Notes under the pieces: model-generated
What the model was told of the DNA's origin: nothing
Seen by the model: the letters and a program-made list of their open reading frames with translations, nothing else
Databases searched by the model: none
Program-made: the position numbers and the translations under genes
Shown: positions 18,301 through 26,662 of the stretch, one piece after another
Position numbering within the stretch: the first letter of the stretch is position 1
Layout: every line of letters starts with the position of its first letter
DNA from: Streptomyces sp. NBC_00425
GTDB taxonomy: Bacteria; Actinomycetota; Actinomycetes; Streptomycetales; Streptomycetaceae
NCBI RefSeq assembly: GCF_036030735.1
Contig: NZ_CP107928.1
Coordinates: 3,472,001-3,536,000 of the forward strand
DNA length: 64,000 nt
Reading direction: 5' to 3'

Positions 18301-19258
18301 CGCCGAGGCCGCCGAGACCGTGGGGTCCGCGCAGCAGCACGCCGAGCGGGTCCGGGCCGAGGCGGAGCGCGTCCGGACGGAGGCGGCCGCGGAGGCCGAC
18401 CGTCTGATGAGCGTGGCCCGCGAGGAGGCCGACTCGACGCTGGACGAGGCCCGCAAGGAGGCCAACAAGCGGCGCTCCGAGGCGGCCGAGCAGGTCGACA
18501 CCCTCATCACGGAGACCGCGGCCGAGGCGGACAAGCTGCTCTCCGAGGCGCAGACCCAGGCGCAGAAGACCACCGCGGACGCGGAGGCGCAGGCCGACTC
18601 GATGGTCGGCGCGGCCCGCAGCGAGGCCGACCGGCTGGTCTCCGAGGCGACGGTGGAGGGCAACTCCCGGGTGGAGAGGGCCCGTACGGACGCGGACGAG
18701 CTGCTCATCGGCGCCCGGCGTGACGCGACGGCCATAAGGGAGCGGGCCGAGGAGCTGCGCGACCGCATCACGAGCGAGATCGAGTCGCTGCACGAGCGGG
18801 CCCGCCGTGAGGCCGCCGAGACGATGAAGTCGACCGGCGACCGCTGCGACGCGCTCATCAAGGCGTCCGAGGAGCAGCTCGCGAAGGCGCAGGCCAAGGC
18901 GCGGGAGCTGGTGTCGGACGCCAACTCCGAGGCCGGCAAGGTGCGTATCGCCGCCGTGAAGAAGGCGGAGGGGCTCCTCAAGGAGGCCGAGCAGAAGAAG
19001 TCGGCGCTGGTGCGGGAGGCCGAGGAGCTCAAGGCCGAGGCGATCCGCGAGGCGCGGCGCACGGTCGAGGAGGGCAAGCGGGAGCTGGAGGTCCTGGTGC
19101 GCCGGCGCGAGGACATCAACGCGGAGATCTCCCGGGTCCAGGACGTGCTGGAGGCGCTGGAGTCCTTCGAGGCGCCGGCCGGGAGCAAGGACGGGGGCGT
19201 CAAGGCGGGCGCCGCCATCGGAGCGCCCCGATCGGGTGGGAAGCCCTCGGACGGCTAG
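15377..19258 (+). CDS. scy: Scy, large coiled-coil polarity protein of the hyphal tip
   Basis: About 1293 residues, almost all a continuous coiled coil built from degenerate repeats rich in Glu, Ala, Arg (EAERLRAEA-type). The known Scy/FilP family shows a 51-residue heptad/hendecad periodicity. Scy organises the polarisome with DivIVA and FilP and sets sites of tip growth and branching. The GTG at 15377 gives the expected beginning (RGYESQEREP); a TTG 13 codons earlier is less likely. The C-terminus ends in a short Gly-rich tail. Skewed codon content makes the opposite strand appear open for over 1000 codons, which is an artefact. Confidence 0.93.
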   Translation: MRGYESQEREPAADVDHLTRFEAEMKRLKTEREKAIQHAEDLGYQVEVLRAKLHEARRTIMSRPAFDGGDLGYQAEQLLRNAQMQADQLRQDAERELSQARAQTQRILQEHAEQAARLQAELHQEAVSRRQQLDQELAERRQNVESHVNENVAWAEQLRARTEAQARRLLDESRAEAEQALTAARAEAERVATEARQRLQADAESARAEAEQLLLRARTDAERLLNAASTQAQEASDHAEQLRTSTVTESDAARRQAGELSRAAEQRMSEAEEALRKAQAEADKVLAEAKETASKTLSGAESANEQRTRTAKEQVARLVSEATKEAETTKADAEQLVADARAEAEKIVAEASEKARTLTAEESATQLSKAAKTAEDVLIKAQEDAQRTTRAAGEEAERIRREAETEADRLRAEAHDIAEQLKGSAKDDTKEYRAKTVELQEEARRLRGEAEQLRADAVAEGEKIRAEARKEAVQQIEEAARTAEELLSKAKADADELRQKATADSEKVRTEAIERATALRRQAAETLERTRAEAERSREEAVELAETITSNAEQAARELREETERGIEVRQAEAAEELTRLQTETESRLASAEQALTDAREEAARIRREAVEETERLRSEAAERIRSLQQQADAEADRLRNEAAADASASRAEGEAVAVRLRSDAAAEAERLKTEAQDTADRVRAEAQAAAERLADEASETLAAAQEEAVRRRREAEELLGSARQEAGQERERAREQSEELLASARKRVEEAQTEAVRLVEEADRRATEMVSAAEQHAQQVRDSVAGLHEQAQDEITGLRSAAEHAADRVRREAEEEADRVRGDAYAERERAAEDAGRVRREASEAAQAAQALAEQTVGEAIAEAERLRSEASAHAQRVRTESSDTIAQAEQDASRTRADAREDANRIRSDAATQADTLITEARSEAERLQTETIAEAERLQSETIAEAERLRAESVAKAEKLISDASGDAERLRAEAAETVGSAQQHAERVRAEAERVRTEAAAEADRLMSVAREEADSTLDEARKEANKRRSEAAEQVDTLITETAAEADKLLSEAQTQAQKTTADAEAQADSMVGAARSEADRLVSEATVEGNSRVERARTDADELLIGARRDATAIRERAEELRDRITSEIESLHERARREAAETMKSTGDRCDALIKASEEQLAKAQAKARELVSDANSEAGKVRIAAVKKAEGLLKEAEQKKSALVREAEELKAEAIREARRTVEEGKRELEVLVRRREDINAEISRVQDVLEALESFEAPAGSKDGGVKAGAAIGAPRSGGKPSDG

Positions 19259-19441
19259 CGGAATGTGTGGATTGGGTTAAAGTCTGAGGCCTTTGACCGG
19301 ACCTTTGGCAAGGGCTGTGCCGCTCAGCCACCCAAAAGGGGTGTCATTCTCCAGATCAAACACGCATACGCTCGATGACACACCGCTCCGGCCCCTAGGA
19401 TTCCACCTATCACCTCACCGGTCTCATTCGACAGGAACCCC

Positions 19442-20380
19442 ATGAGCGACACTTCCCCCTACGGCTTCGAGCTTGTGCGGCGTGGGTACGACCGCGCTCA
19501 GGTGGACGAACGCATCTCGAAGCTCGTCTCCGACCGTGACAGCGCTCTGGCTCGTATCACTGCTCTGGAAAAGCGCATCGAGGAGCTCCACCTCGAGACG
19601 CAGAACGCCCAGGCCCAGGTAAGCGACGCGGAGCCGTCGTACGCCGGTCTCGGCGCGCGTGTCGAGAAGATCCTCCGCCTCGCCGAGGAAGAGGCCAAGG
19701 ACCTGCGCGAGGAGGCCCGTCGCGCGGCCGAGCAGCACCGGGAGCTCGCCGAGTCGGCCGCCCAGCAGGTGCGCAACGACGCAGAATCGTTCGCTGCGGA
19801 GCGCAAGGCCAAGGCGGAGGACGAGGGCGTCCGGATCGTCGAGAAGGCCAAGAGCGACGCGTCGCAGCTGCGTTCCGAGGCGCAGAAGGACGCGCAGTCG
19901 AAGCGTGAGGAGGCGGACGCCCTCTTCGAGGAGACCCGTGCGAAGGCCGCGCAGGCCGCCGCCGACTTCGAGACCAACCTCGCCAAGCGCCGCGAGCAGT
20001 CGGAGCGCGACCTGGCGTCCCGTCAGCAGAAGGCGGAGAAGCGTCTCGCGGAGATCGAGCACCGCGCGGAGCAGCTGCGTCTGGAGGCGGAGAAGCTGCG
20101 CACCGACGCCGAGCGTCGTGCCCGTCAGACCGTCGAGACGGCGCAGCGCCAGGCCGAGGACATCGTGGCCGACGCGAACGCCAAGGCGGACCGGATCCGT
20201 TCCGAGTCCGAGCGCGAGCTGGCGGCGCTCACCAACCGCCGCGACAGCATCAACGCCCAGCTGACGAACGTCCGCGAGATGCTCGCCACGCTGACCGGCG
20301 CCGCGGTGGCCGCGGCCGGTGCGCCGTCCACGGACGACGAGCCGATCTCGCGCGGGGTCCCGGCGCAGCAGTCCCGGTAA
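19442..20380 (+). CDS. filP: FilP, filament-forming coiled-coil cytoskeletal protein
   Basis: This 312-residue coiled-coil protein is a shorter relative of Scy. A non-coiled N-terminus (SPYGFELVRRGYDRAQVDER) resembles the DivIVA-type membrane/pole-targeting start. The coiled coil spans about residues 25-285, and the tail is flexible. FilP assembles into filaments or networks near growing tips, adds rigidity to hyphae and interacts with Scy and DivIVA. The ATG has AGGA at suitable spacing. The 183-bp gap after scy suggests its own promoter; TAGGAT near 19397 could be a -10. A strong terminator follows. Confidence 0.94.
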   Translation: MSDTSPYGFELVRRGYDRAQVDERISKLVSDRDSALARITALEKRIEELHLETQNAQAQVSDAEPSYAGLGARVEKILRLAEEEAKDLREEARRAAEQHRELAESAAQQVRNDAESFAAERKAKAEDEGVRIVEKAKSDASQLRSEAQKDAQSKREEADALFEETRAKAAQAAADFETNLAKRREQSERDLASRQQKAEKRLAEIEHRAEQLRLEAEKLRTDAERRARQTVETAQRQAEDIVADANAKADRIRSESERELAALTNRRDSINAQLTNVREMLATLTGAAVAAAGAPSTDDEPISRGVPAQQSR

Positions 20381-20413
20381 CGTCCGGGGGTACGGGGAAC
20401 GGAGAGCTGTCGA

Positions 20414-20441
20414 GCCCTCTGCCACTCCGGTGGCAGGGGGC
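20414..20441 (+). terminator. Terminator after filP
   Basis: GCCCTCTGCCA and TGGCAGGGGGC pair across a 6-nt loop, followed by TTT. It lies 33 bp after the filP stop and just before the next gene's promoter. Confidence 0.75.
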
Positions 20442-20465
20442 TTTGCCGCGCTTTAGCGTGGCCGC

Positions 20466-21470
20466 ATGATCGAGCTGTCGGGACTGACCAAGCGGTACGG
20501 CGACACGGTGGCGGTGAACAACCTCAGCTTCACCGTCAGACCGGGCATCGTCACGGGCTTCCTCGGTCCGAACGGCGCCGGGAAGTCCACCACCATGCGG
20601 ATGATGCTCGGTCTCGACCGGCCGACCGCGGGGGACGTCCTCATCGACGGGCAGCACTACGACCGGCTCAGGGATCCCCTCACCTACATCGGCGCCCTGC
20701 TCGACGCCAAGGCCATGCACGGCGGGCGCAGCGCCTTCAACCATCTGCTGTGTCTCGCGCAGAGCAACGGCATCCCGCGGAGCCGGGTGCACGAGGTGCT
20801 GGACACCGTCGGGCTCACCTCCGTGGCGCGGAAGAAGGCCAAGGGGTTCTCGCTGGGCATGGGGCAGCGGCTGGGCATCGCCGGCGCGCTCCTCGGGGAT
20901 CCCCGGATCCTGATGTTCGACGAGCCGGTCAACGGCCTCGACCCCGAGGGCATCCACTGGATCCGCACCCTGATGAAATCGCTGGCCTCGCAGGGGCGGA
21001 CGGTGTTCGTCTCCTCCCATCTGATGAGCGAGATGGCGCTCACCGCGGATCATCTCGTCGTCATCGGGCAGGGCCGGCTGCTCGCCGACACCTCCATGGC
21101 CGACTTCATCGCGCAGAACTCGCGCAGTTACGTCCGTATCCGCACCCCGCAGCGGGAGCGGCTGCTCGATGTGCTGCACGGCGCCGGGACGGTGGTCGTC
21201 GAGACCGGCAGCGGGGTGCTGGAGGTCGACGACGGCAAGCCCGAGCACATCGGCGAGCTGGCCGCGCAGCACCAGATCGTGCTGCACGAGCTGAGCCCCC
21301 AGCGGGCCTCCCTGGAGGAGGCGTTCATGCAGCTCACCGCGGAGTCGGTGCAGTACCACGCGCACCCGGACGTGCCGATGGACACGATGGACATGCCCCT
21401 GGACGTGCCGGCGGGCATGCCCGACGTACAGCCCCGGCAGCAGTGGGGCGACGACTGGACGAGGAGCTGA
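20466..21470 (+). CDS. ABC transporter ATP-binding protein (first pair)
   Basis: A 334-residue ATPase subunit. The Walker A is GPNGAGKST at about residues 36-44, the signature is FSLGMGQRLG, Walker B is ILMFDEPVNGLD, and the switch His lies in VSSHLMSEM. It is of the ABC-2 type (drug or lipid exporters). It is followed 2 bp later by its permease. TAGCGT ends 6 nt before the ATG, suggesting a leaderless transcript. It is a close paralogue of the ATPase at 22354. The C-terminal 30 residues are rich in Met, Asp and Pro. Confidence 0.9.
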   Translation: MIELSGLTKRYGDTVAVNNLSFTVRPGIVTGFLGPNGAGKSTTMRMMLGLDRPTAGDVLIDGQHYDRLRDPLTYIGALLDAKAMHGGRSAFNHLLCLAQSNGIPRSRVHEVLDTVGLTSVARKKAKGFSLGMGQRLGIAGALLGDPRILMFDEPVNGLDPEGIHWIRTLMKSLASQGRTVFVSSHLMSEMALTADHLVVIGQGRLLADTSMADFIAQNSRSYVRIRTPQRERLLDVLHGAGTVVVETGSGVLEVDDGKPEHIGELAAQHQIVLHELSPQRASLEEAFMQLTAESVQYHAHPDVPMDTMDMPLDVPAGMPDVQPRQQWGDDWTRS

Positions 21471-21472
21471 CG

Positions 21473-22243
21473 ATGGCGGCGACCCAGGTCATCCGGTCCG
21501 AATGGACCAAGATCCGGTCGGTTGCGTCCACGGTGTGGACACTCTCCCTCGCGGTGGTGGTCACCGTCGCCCTCGGCGTGCTGATCTCGGCGCTGTCGAA
21601 CCACGAGTTCGACAACATGGGCCGAGGCGACCGGCTCTCCTTCGACCCCACCTTCGTCAGCTTCGCCGGGATGACCCTGGGTCAGCTCGCGATGATCGTG
21701 TTCGGGGTGCTGGTGGTGTCGAACGAGTACAGCACCGGCATGATCCGCACCTCGCTGGCCGCCGTGCCGCAGCGCGGCACCTTCCTGTTCAGCAAGATCG
21801 CGGTGGCCACCGGGCTCTCGCTGGCCGTGGGGCTCGTGACCAGCTTCGTCACGTTCTTCCTGGGACAGGCCATGCTCGGCTCGCACCGGGCGTCGATCGA
21901 GGACAGCGGCGTCCTGCGGGCGGTGATCGGCGGCGGTCTGTACATGACGCTCATCGCCGTCTTCTCGATGGGCATGGCCACGATGCTGCGCTCGCCGATG
22001 CTGTCGCTCGGCATCCTGATGCCGTTCTTCTTCCTGATCTCCAACATCCTCGGCAACGTCTCCGCCACGAAGAAGATCGGCCGGTATCTGCCCGACCAGG
22101 CGGGCAGCAGGGTGATGCAGGTGGTCACGCGGATCGACGACGACACCCCGTACGGGCCCTGGGGCGGGTTCGCGATCATGGCGCTGTGGACGGCGGCGGC
22201 CCTCGCCGGCGGCTACCTCCTGCTGAAGCAACGCGACGCGTAA
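21473..22243 (+). CDS. ABC-2 type transporter permease (first pair)
   Basis: A 256-residue membrane protein with six hydrophobic segments. It begins MAATQVIRSEWTKIRSVAST, the typical ABC-2 permease start, and contains the conserved NEYSTGMIRTSLAAVP loop. It partners the ATPase encoded just upstream. The substrate is unknown. No Shine-Dalgarno-independent evidence is needed for the start, because the ATG lies 2 bp after the ATPase stop and GAGGAG precedes it. Confidence 0.88.
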   Translation: MAATQVIRSEWTKIRSVASTVWTLSLAVVVTVALGVLISALSNHEFDNMGRGDRLSFDPTFVSFAGMTLGQLAMIVFGVLVVSNEYSTGMIRTSLAAVPQRGTFLFSKIAVATGLSLAVGLVTSFVTFFLGQAMLGSHRASIEDSGVLRAVIGGGLYMTLIAVFSMGMATMLRSPMLSLGILMPFFFLISNILGNVSATKKIGRYLPDQAGSRVMQVVTRIDDDTPYGPWGGFAIMALWTAAALAGGYLLLKQRDA

Positions 22244-22353
22244 CGCTTTGGGCTTTGCTTTCACTTGAGCGGAACCGTCAGCGCCCCGATAGTCTCCTAA
22301 CCCTTACGGGGGCGTGTGCCCTGCTGTCCTGAACCTTTCGATGGGTGCGGAGC

Positions 22354-23670
22354 ATGATCGAAGCAGTCGGCCTGACCAAGCGCTACGGCGACAAGACCGC
22401 TGTGTACAACCTTTCCTTCCAGGTGCGCCCCGGGGCCGTCACGGGCTTCCTCGGGCCCAACGGCTCCGGCAAGTCCACGACCATGCGGATGATCCTGGGC
22501 CTGGACAACCCGACCGCCGGGTCCGTGACCATCGGCGGCTACCCGTACCGCCGGCTGCCCAACGCCGCCCGCCAGGTGGGCGCCCTGCTGGACGCCAAGG
22601 CGGTGCACGGCGGCCGGCACGCCCGCAACCACCTGCTGAGCCTGGCCCAGCTGTCCGGCATCCCGGCCCGGCGGGTCGACGAGGTGCTCGGCGTGGTCGG
22701 CCTCCAGGACGTGGCCCGCAAGCGCTCAAAGGGCTTCTCCCTGGGCATGGGCCAGCGGCTCGGCATCGCGGCCGCCCTGCTGGGCGACCCCCAGGTGCTG
22801 CTCTTCGACGAGCCGGTCAACGGCCTCGACCCCGAGGGCATCCTCTGGGTGCGCAACCTGATGAAGGCCCTGGCCGCCGAGGGCCGCACGGTGTTCGTCT
22901 CGTCCCATCTGATGAGCGAGATGGCGCTGACGGCCGACCACCTGATCGTCATCGGGCGCGGCCAGCTGCTCGCCGACATGAGCGTGAAGGACTTCATCTC
23001 GGCCAACTCGGCCGACTTCGCGCGCGTGCGCACCCCGCACACCGACCCGCAGCTGCGCGAGAAGCTGGCCTCGGCGCTCACCGAGGCGGGCGGCCACGTC
23101 CTGCCCGAGCAGGACGGCGCACTGCGGGTGACGGGACTGCCGTTGCCCAGGATCAGCGACATCGCCCACGACAGCGACGTCCGTCTGTGGGAGCTGTCGC
23201 CGCACCAGGCCTCCCTGGAGGAGGCGTACATGCGGATGACGCAGGGCGCCGTGGACTACCGGTCGACCATCGACCAGAAGGCCGGCCTCCAGCAGCAGCT
23301 GCCGCCCGGCGCGCAGCCGCCGATGCCGGTCCCGGGCCAGGGCCAGCCGGGCTGGTACGCCCCGCCGCCCCCGCAGCAGGGCTACGCGCCCGCACAGCCG
23401 GCTCAGGCGCCCCCGGCGGCCCCCTACGGGGCGTACGGCGCCCCGGGAACGCCCGGCACGGCTCCGGGCCCGAACATCGCCAACCCGTATGCGCAGCCGC
23501 CCACGCAGGCCCCGGGCGCGCAGCCCGCGCCCGCGGCGCCGTCCGCGCCGGCTCCCTCGCTGGACAAGGCGCCCGCCGCCCCGGCCGCGGCACCGGCGCC
23601 CGAAGCCGCGCCGGCGCCCGCGCCCGTCTCCGCCCCCGACGCCCCGACCGAGTCCGAGGACGCCCGATGA
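22354..23670 (+). CDS. ABC transporter ATP-binding protein with long disordered tail (second pair)
   Basis: A protein of about 438 residues. The first 300 are a complete ABC ATPase (GPNGSGKST, FSLGMGQRLG, LLFDEPVNGLD, VSSHLMSEM), very similar to the ATPase at 20466. The last 130 or so residues form a Pro/Ala/Gln/Gly-rich low-complexity tail not seen in the first copy. The tail may tether partners or be a lineage decoration. ATG 22354 aligns with the paralogue's start; a GTG three codons upstream is possible. It overlaps the permease start (ATGA). Confidence 0.88.
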   Translation: MIEAVGLTKRYGDKTAVYNLSFQVRPGAVTGFLGPNGSGKSTTMRMILGLDNPTAGSVTIGGYPYRRLPNAARQVGALLDAKAVHGGRHARNHLLSLAQLSGIPARRVDEVLGVVGLQDVARKRSKGFSLGMGQRLGIAAALLGDPQVLLFDEPVNGLDPEGILWVRNLMKALAAEGRTVFVSSHLMSEMALTADHLIVIGRGQLLADMSVKDFISANSADFARVRTPHTDPQLREKLASALTEAGGHVLPEQDGALRVTGLPLPRISDIAHDSDVRLWELSPHQASLEEAYMRMTQGAVDYRSTIDQKAGLQQQLPPGAQPPMPVPGQGQPGWYAPPPPQQGYAPAQPAQAPPAAPYGAYGAPGTPGTAPGPNIANPYAQPPTQAPGAQPAPAAPSAPAPSLDKAPAAPAAAPAPEAAPAPAPVSAPDAPTESEDAR

Positions 23671-24548
23671 GCACCCCGCAGCACCCGTCTCCGCAGGCCG
23701 CACCCGCCTGGCAGACGGCGCCCGGCGCCTCGTACACCGCGGCCGGCCCCGTCTACACCTCGCCGATCCCGGTCGTGCGCACGCACCTCGGGAACGCCAT
23801 CGCCTCGGAGTGGACCAAGATCCGGTCCGTGCGTTCCACGATGTGGACGCTCGGCGTGTACGTGCTGCTGATCGTCGGCATCGGGCTGCTGGCCGGCGCG
23901 ATCGTCGCCGCGAACGCCACCGAGCAGGACCTCTCGGGCAGCACCGCGCTGTCGTTCGGCTTCTTCGGACTGCTCCTGGGCAGCATGTGCGTCATCACGC
24001 TCGGCGTGCTGACCACCGCCTCCGAGTACGGCACCGGCATGATCCGCACGACCATGGTGGCCTGCCCCTCACGCGGCCGGGTCCTCGCGGCGAAGGCGAT
24101 CGTGTTCTTCGTCGTCGCCTTCACGGTGACGCTCGTGTCCACGGGCCTCGTGGCGATGGCGCACGTGGCGATGCTCTCCGACGCCCGCTCGCCGAGCGGC
24201 GAGGAGTGGCTCAAGGCCACCGTGGGCGTGTCCCTCTACATGGCCCTGCTCGGGCTCGTCTCGCTGGCCGTCGGCTCGATCATCCGGCACTCGGCGGGAG
24301 CCATCACCATCATGATCGGTCTGCTGCTGGCCCCGCTGGTCATCGCGATCTTCATGTTCTCGGCCTCGCTGGAGAGCCTGCGCCAGGCCCTCTTCGAGTA
24401 CTCGATCCCCAGCCAGCTCGGCGTCTTCTACGCGACCTCGCTCAGCGAGAGCGGCCCGACCGGCTGGGACCCGCTGTGGATCGCGCTGGGCATGACCACC
24501 GTCGTGCTCGGCGCCGCCTTCGCGCTGCTGGAGCAGCGGGACGTGTAG
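23667..24548 (+). CDS. ABC-2 type transporter permease (second pair)
   Basis: A 293-residue membrane protein. A 30-40 residue Pro/Ala-rich cytoplasmic start precedes the conserved NAIASEWTKIRSVRSTMWTL segment and six hydrophobic helices, with the SEYGTGMIRTTMVACP loop between helices. It is the partner of the ATPase just upstream (ATGA overlap). The N-terminal extension echoes the low-complexity tail of its ATPase, suggesting both ends evolved together. The substrate is unknown. Confidence 0.87.
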   Translation: MSTPQHPSPQAAPAWQTAPGASYTAAGPVYTSPIPVVRTHLGNAIASEWTKIRSVRSTMWTLGVYVLLIVGIGLLAGAIVAANATEQDLSGSTALSFGFFGLLLGSMCVITLGVLTTASEYGTGMIRTTMVACPSRGRVLAAKAIVFFVVAFTVTLVSTGLVAMAHVAMLSDARSPSGEEWLKATVGVSLYMALLGLVSLAVGSIIRHSAGAITIMIGLLLAPLVIAIFMFSASLESLRQALFEYSIPSQLGVFYATSLSESGPTGWDPLWIALGMTTVVLGAAFALLEQRDV

Positions 24549-24589
24549 GTCGACGCCCCGCCGCGCCGAGAACCGAGAAGGGACCGGGT

Positions 24590-24922
24590 TCAGAACCTGG
24601 GTGCGTTACGGGACCGCTGCATCCCCGGGGTGCGGCGGTCCCGTGCGTTCCAGCACGCCTTGTGCCAGTGCCGCCGGTCGTCGACGCCCGCGTGCTCCGG
24701 CCAGGCCACCACGTGCGGGACGCCGCCGGGGATCAACTGGTCGCAGCCGGGGCACCGGTACGTCTTGCCCTGGGCGCTCGCCCCGGCCACGTGCCGTACG
24801 CTCCACTGTTCGCCGTGCCAGTCCTGCGCCGACTCCCAGCCGCCGTAGCGGCTCGTGCGGTCGTCCTCGGCGCTCCGGCCCGACGAGCCCTCATCCTTGG
24901 GTCGGTTGCGACGCGGCGACAC
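24590..24922 (-). CDS. Conserved small protein with Cys/His zinc-binding motif
   Basis: A protein of about 110 residues I recognise only as a conserved actinobacterial hypothetical. A basic N-terminus is followed by GKTYRCPGCDQ and, about 30 residues later, HWHKACW. The CxxC plus H/C arrangement looks like a treble-clef or HNH-like zinc site. The last residues are basic (QRSRNAPRF). This fits nucleic-acid binding, by inference. The GTG at 24922 has GAGG at 6-7 nt and is preferred over GTG 24934. It converges with the ABC permease; the stops are 41 bp apart. Confidence 0.72.
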   Translation of the reverse strand: MSPRRNRPKDEGSSGRSAEDDRTSRYGGWESAQDWHGEQWSVRHVAGASAQGKTYRCPGCDQLIPGGVPHVVAWPEHAGVDDRRHWHKACWNARDRRTPGMQRSRNAPRF

Positions 24923-25144
24923 AGGACACCTCACGGGGCTATACAGGGGGCAGGGCCGTTCTCCAGCGTACGCGGCGCGAGCCCGGGCACCCGTGGGGCG
25001 GCGGACCCCGCAGGTCCCCTTCCCGGACGTCGCATTCGGCAGACAATCCGCAAATCTCTCCGCCAGGCCGTGTCCTCGGCACGTGTCGGACGGTTATGCC
25101 GGGTGGGGGAGCTCCGTGTCGGAGCCAAGGAAGCAGGAAAGTCC

Positions 25145-26173
25145 ATGCGCGTTGGAAGTTTTGTACTGGGGGCCCAGTTCCCGGGCCAGGGGCAGGGCGA
25201 GGCGCTGCACCGCGCGGTCCGCTCGGCCGAGGTCGCCGAGGAGGCGGGGCTCGACTCGGTCTGGCTGGCCGAGCACCACTTCGTGCCGTACGGCACCTGC
25301 CCGTCGGCGATCACGCTCGCCGCTCTGCTGCTGGGCCGCACTCGCCGCATCAGGGTGGGCACGGCGGTCAGCGTACTGCCCACCGTCCATCCCGTGGCGC
25401 TCGGCGAACAGGCCGCGCTGCTGCATCTGACCAGCGGCGGCCGCTTCTCGCTGGGTGTGGGCCGCGGCGGGCCGTGGGTCGACCTCGAGGTGTTCGGCTC
25501 CGGCCTGGAGGCGTACGAGAAGGGGTTCCCGGAATCACTCGATCTGCTGGTGCGCTGGCTGCGTGAACCCTCGGTGGGAGCCGACGGCGAGCGCTTCCGC
25601 TTCCGCGAAGTCCCCGTCGTGCCCAGGCCGTCGGAGGCCCTGACGGAGGCTGCGGGTCCGGAGGTCGTCGTCGCCTGCACCTCTCCGGCGAGCGTGCGGC
25701 TGGCCGCCGAACGCGGCCTGCCGATGCTGCTCGGCATGCACGTCGGGGACGAGGAGAAGGCCGAGATGGTCGCCCAGTGGCGGCGGTTCGCCCGCGCGGC
25801 GGGGCGGACCGAGGGCGAGATCCGCGGCGCGGCACATGTCTCGGCGGGCGTCTGCCAGATCGCGGACCGGCGCACGGACGCCGTGGAGACCCTGGTCAAA
25901 ACCATGCCGGGCTGGCTGAAGCAGGGACTCGACGCCCATGTCACGGTGGACGGCCGGCCCCGCTCCATGCGGGACCCGGTGGCATACACCGAACTGCTCT
26001 GCGGACTGCACCCGGTGGGCACCCCGCGGCTCTGCGCCGACCGCCTCGCGGCCACCAGCGAGCGGACGGGCATCTCGCGCTTCGCCCTGCTCGTGGAGGG
26101 CTCGGGCGACCTGGCGGCCACCGAGGAGAACGTACGGCGGCTGGGCTCGGAGGTGCTCCCCCACCTCCGGTGA
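25145..26173 (+). CDS. Luciferase-like monooxygenase / LLM-class oxidoreductase
   Basis: A 342-residue (beta/alpha)8 protein of the bacterial luciferase superfamily, which uses FMNH2 or F420. Family markers are AEEAGLDSVWLAEHHF and LTSGGRFSLGVGRGG. The substrate is unknown. The ATG at 25145 follows AGGAAAG at good spacing. A hexamer inverted repeat, GCTCCG/CGGAGC at 25111-25125, lies just upstream of the ribosome-binding site and could be an operator or mRNA hairpin. It is a single-gene unit, followed immediately by a stem-loop. Confidence 0.87.
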   Translation: MRVGSFVLGAQFPGQGQGEALHRAVRSAEVAEEAGLDSVWLAEHHFVPYGTCPSAITLAALLLGRTRRIRVGTAVSVLPTVHPVALGEQAALLHLTSGGRFSLGVGRGGPWVDLEVFGSGLEAYEKGFPESLDLLVRWLREPSVGADGERFRFREVPVVPRPSEALTEAAGPEVVVACTSPASVRLAAERGLPMLLGMHVGDEEKAEMVAQWRRFARAAGRTEGEIRGAAHVSAGVCQIADRRTDAVETLVKTMPGWLKQGLDAHVTVDGRPRSMRDPVAYTELLCGLHPVGTPRLCADRLAATSERTGISRFALLVEGSGDLAATEENVRRLGSEVLPHLR

Positions 26174-26191
26174 GCGGCCCAGCCGGCCGCT
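26173..26191 (+). terminator. Stem-loop at the end of the oxidoreductase gene
   Basis: AGCGGCC and GGCCGCT pair across a 5-nt loop, starting on the last base of the stop codon. A second inverted pair, GCCGCTCC/GGAGCGGC, follows within 60 bp and could serve the convergent gene. Confidence 0.55.
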
Positions 26192-26269
26192 GAGCCTGCC
26201 GCTCCCGTGATGCTCCCGTGGAGACGGAAGCCTCCCGCGTCAGGAGCGGCAAGCGACATCGTCATGCCG

Positions 26270-26662
26270 TCAGCAGTCCCGGAATTCCGGGGACTGGTTG
26301 AGCACCTGGCTGCGGACCGAGGTGAAGCGGTTCAGCTTCTCGTCGACAGCCGAGTCCAACGGGAACACCGCCACCCGGTGGCAGTTCTGGAAGGCGAGCC
26401 GCACACCGAAGTGCCGCTGCAGCGCGCCGCGTATGGCGTCACTCGCGAGCGCGCGCAGCAGCTGCCCGCGTGCCTGCTCGTCCGGCGGGGGCGTCTGGTT
26501 GTCGGCGAAGTCTCCGCCGTCCACCTTCAGCTGGGCCACCAGGGAGCTGACCATCTCCCATGCGTAGGGCAGGGAGGTCCGGACGCAGTCGACGAATTCT
26601 GCTTCGTCGACCTCGCCTCGCTCGGCCTGATCGAGTAGGGCCGGTGAGACGTCGAGCGACAT
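26270..26662 (-). CDS. SCO5389-family conserved protein
   Basis: A 130-residue acidic-to-neutral protein. The family, which I know by the S. coelicolor locus name SCO5389, is conserved in actinobacteria and has no established function. It is predicted soluble and helical, with no signal peptide or recognisable catalytic motif. ATG 26662 has GAGGAG at 5-6 nt. An in-frame ATG 32 codons upstream at 26758 also has a perfect GGGAGG. A longer isoform or a translated leader is therefore possible. It is divergent from nucS. Confidence 0.78.
   Translation of the reverse strand: MSLDVSPALLDQAERGEVDEAEFVDCVRTSLPYAWEMVSSLVAQLKVDGGDFADNQTPPPDEQARGQLLRALASDAIRGALQRHFGVRLAFQNCHRVAVFPLDSAVDEKLNRFTSVRSQVLNQSPEFRDC

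Noticed and set aside
15215..18793. An open frame of about 1190 codons on the minus strand across scy
   Set aside because: It is the mirror of the repetitive Glu/Ala/Arg codons of scy; its protein is a monotonous Leu/Gly/Arg sequence with no family similarity.
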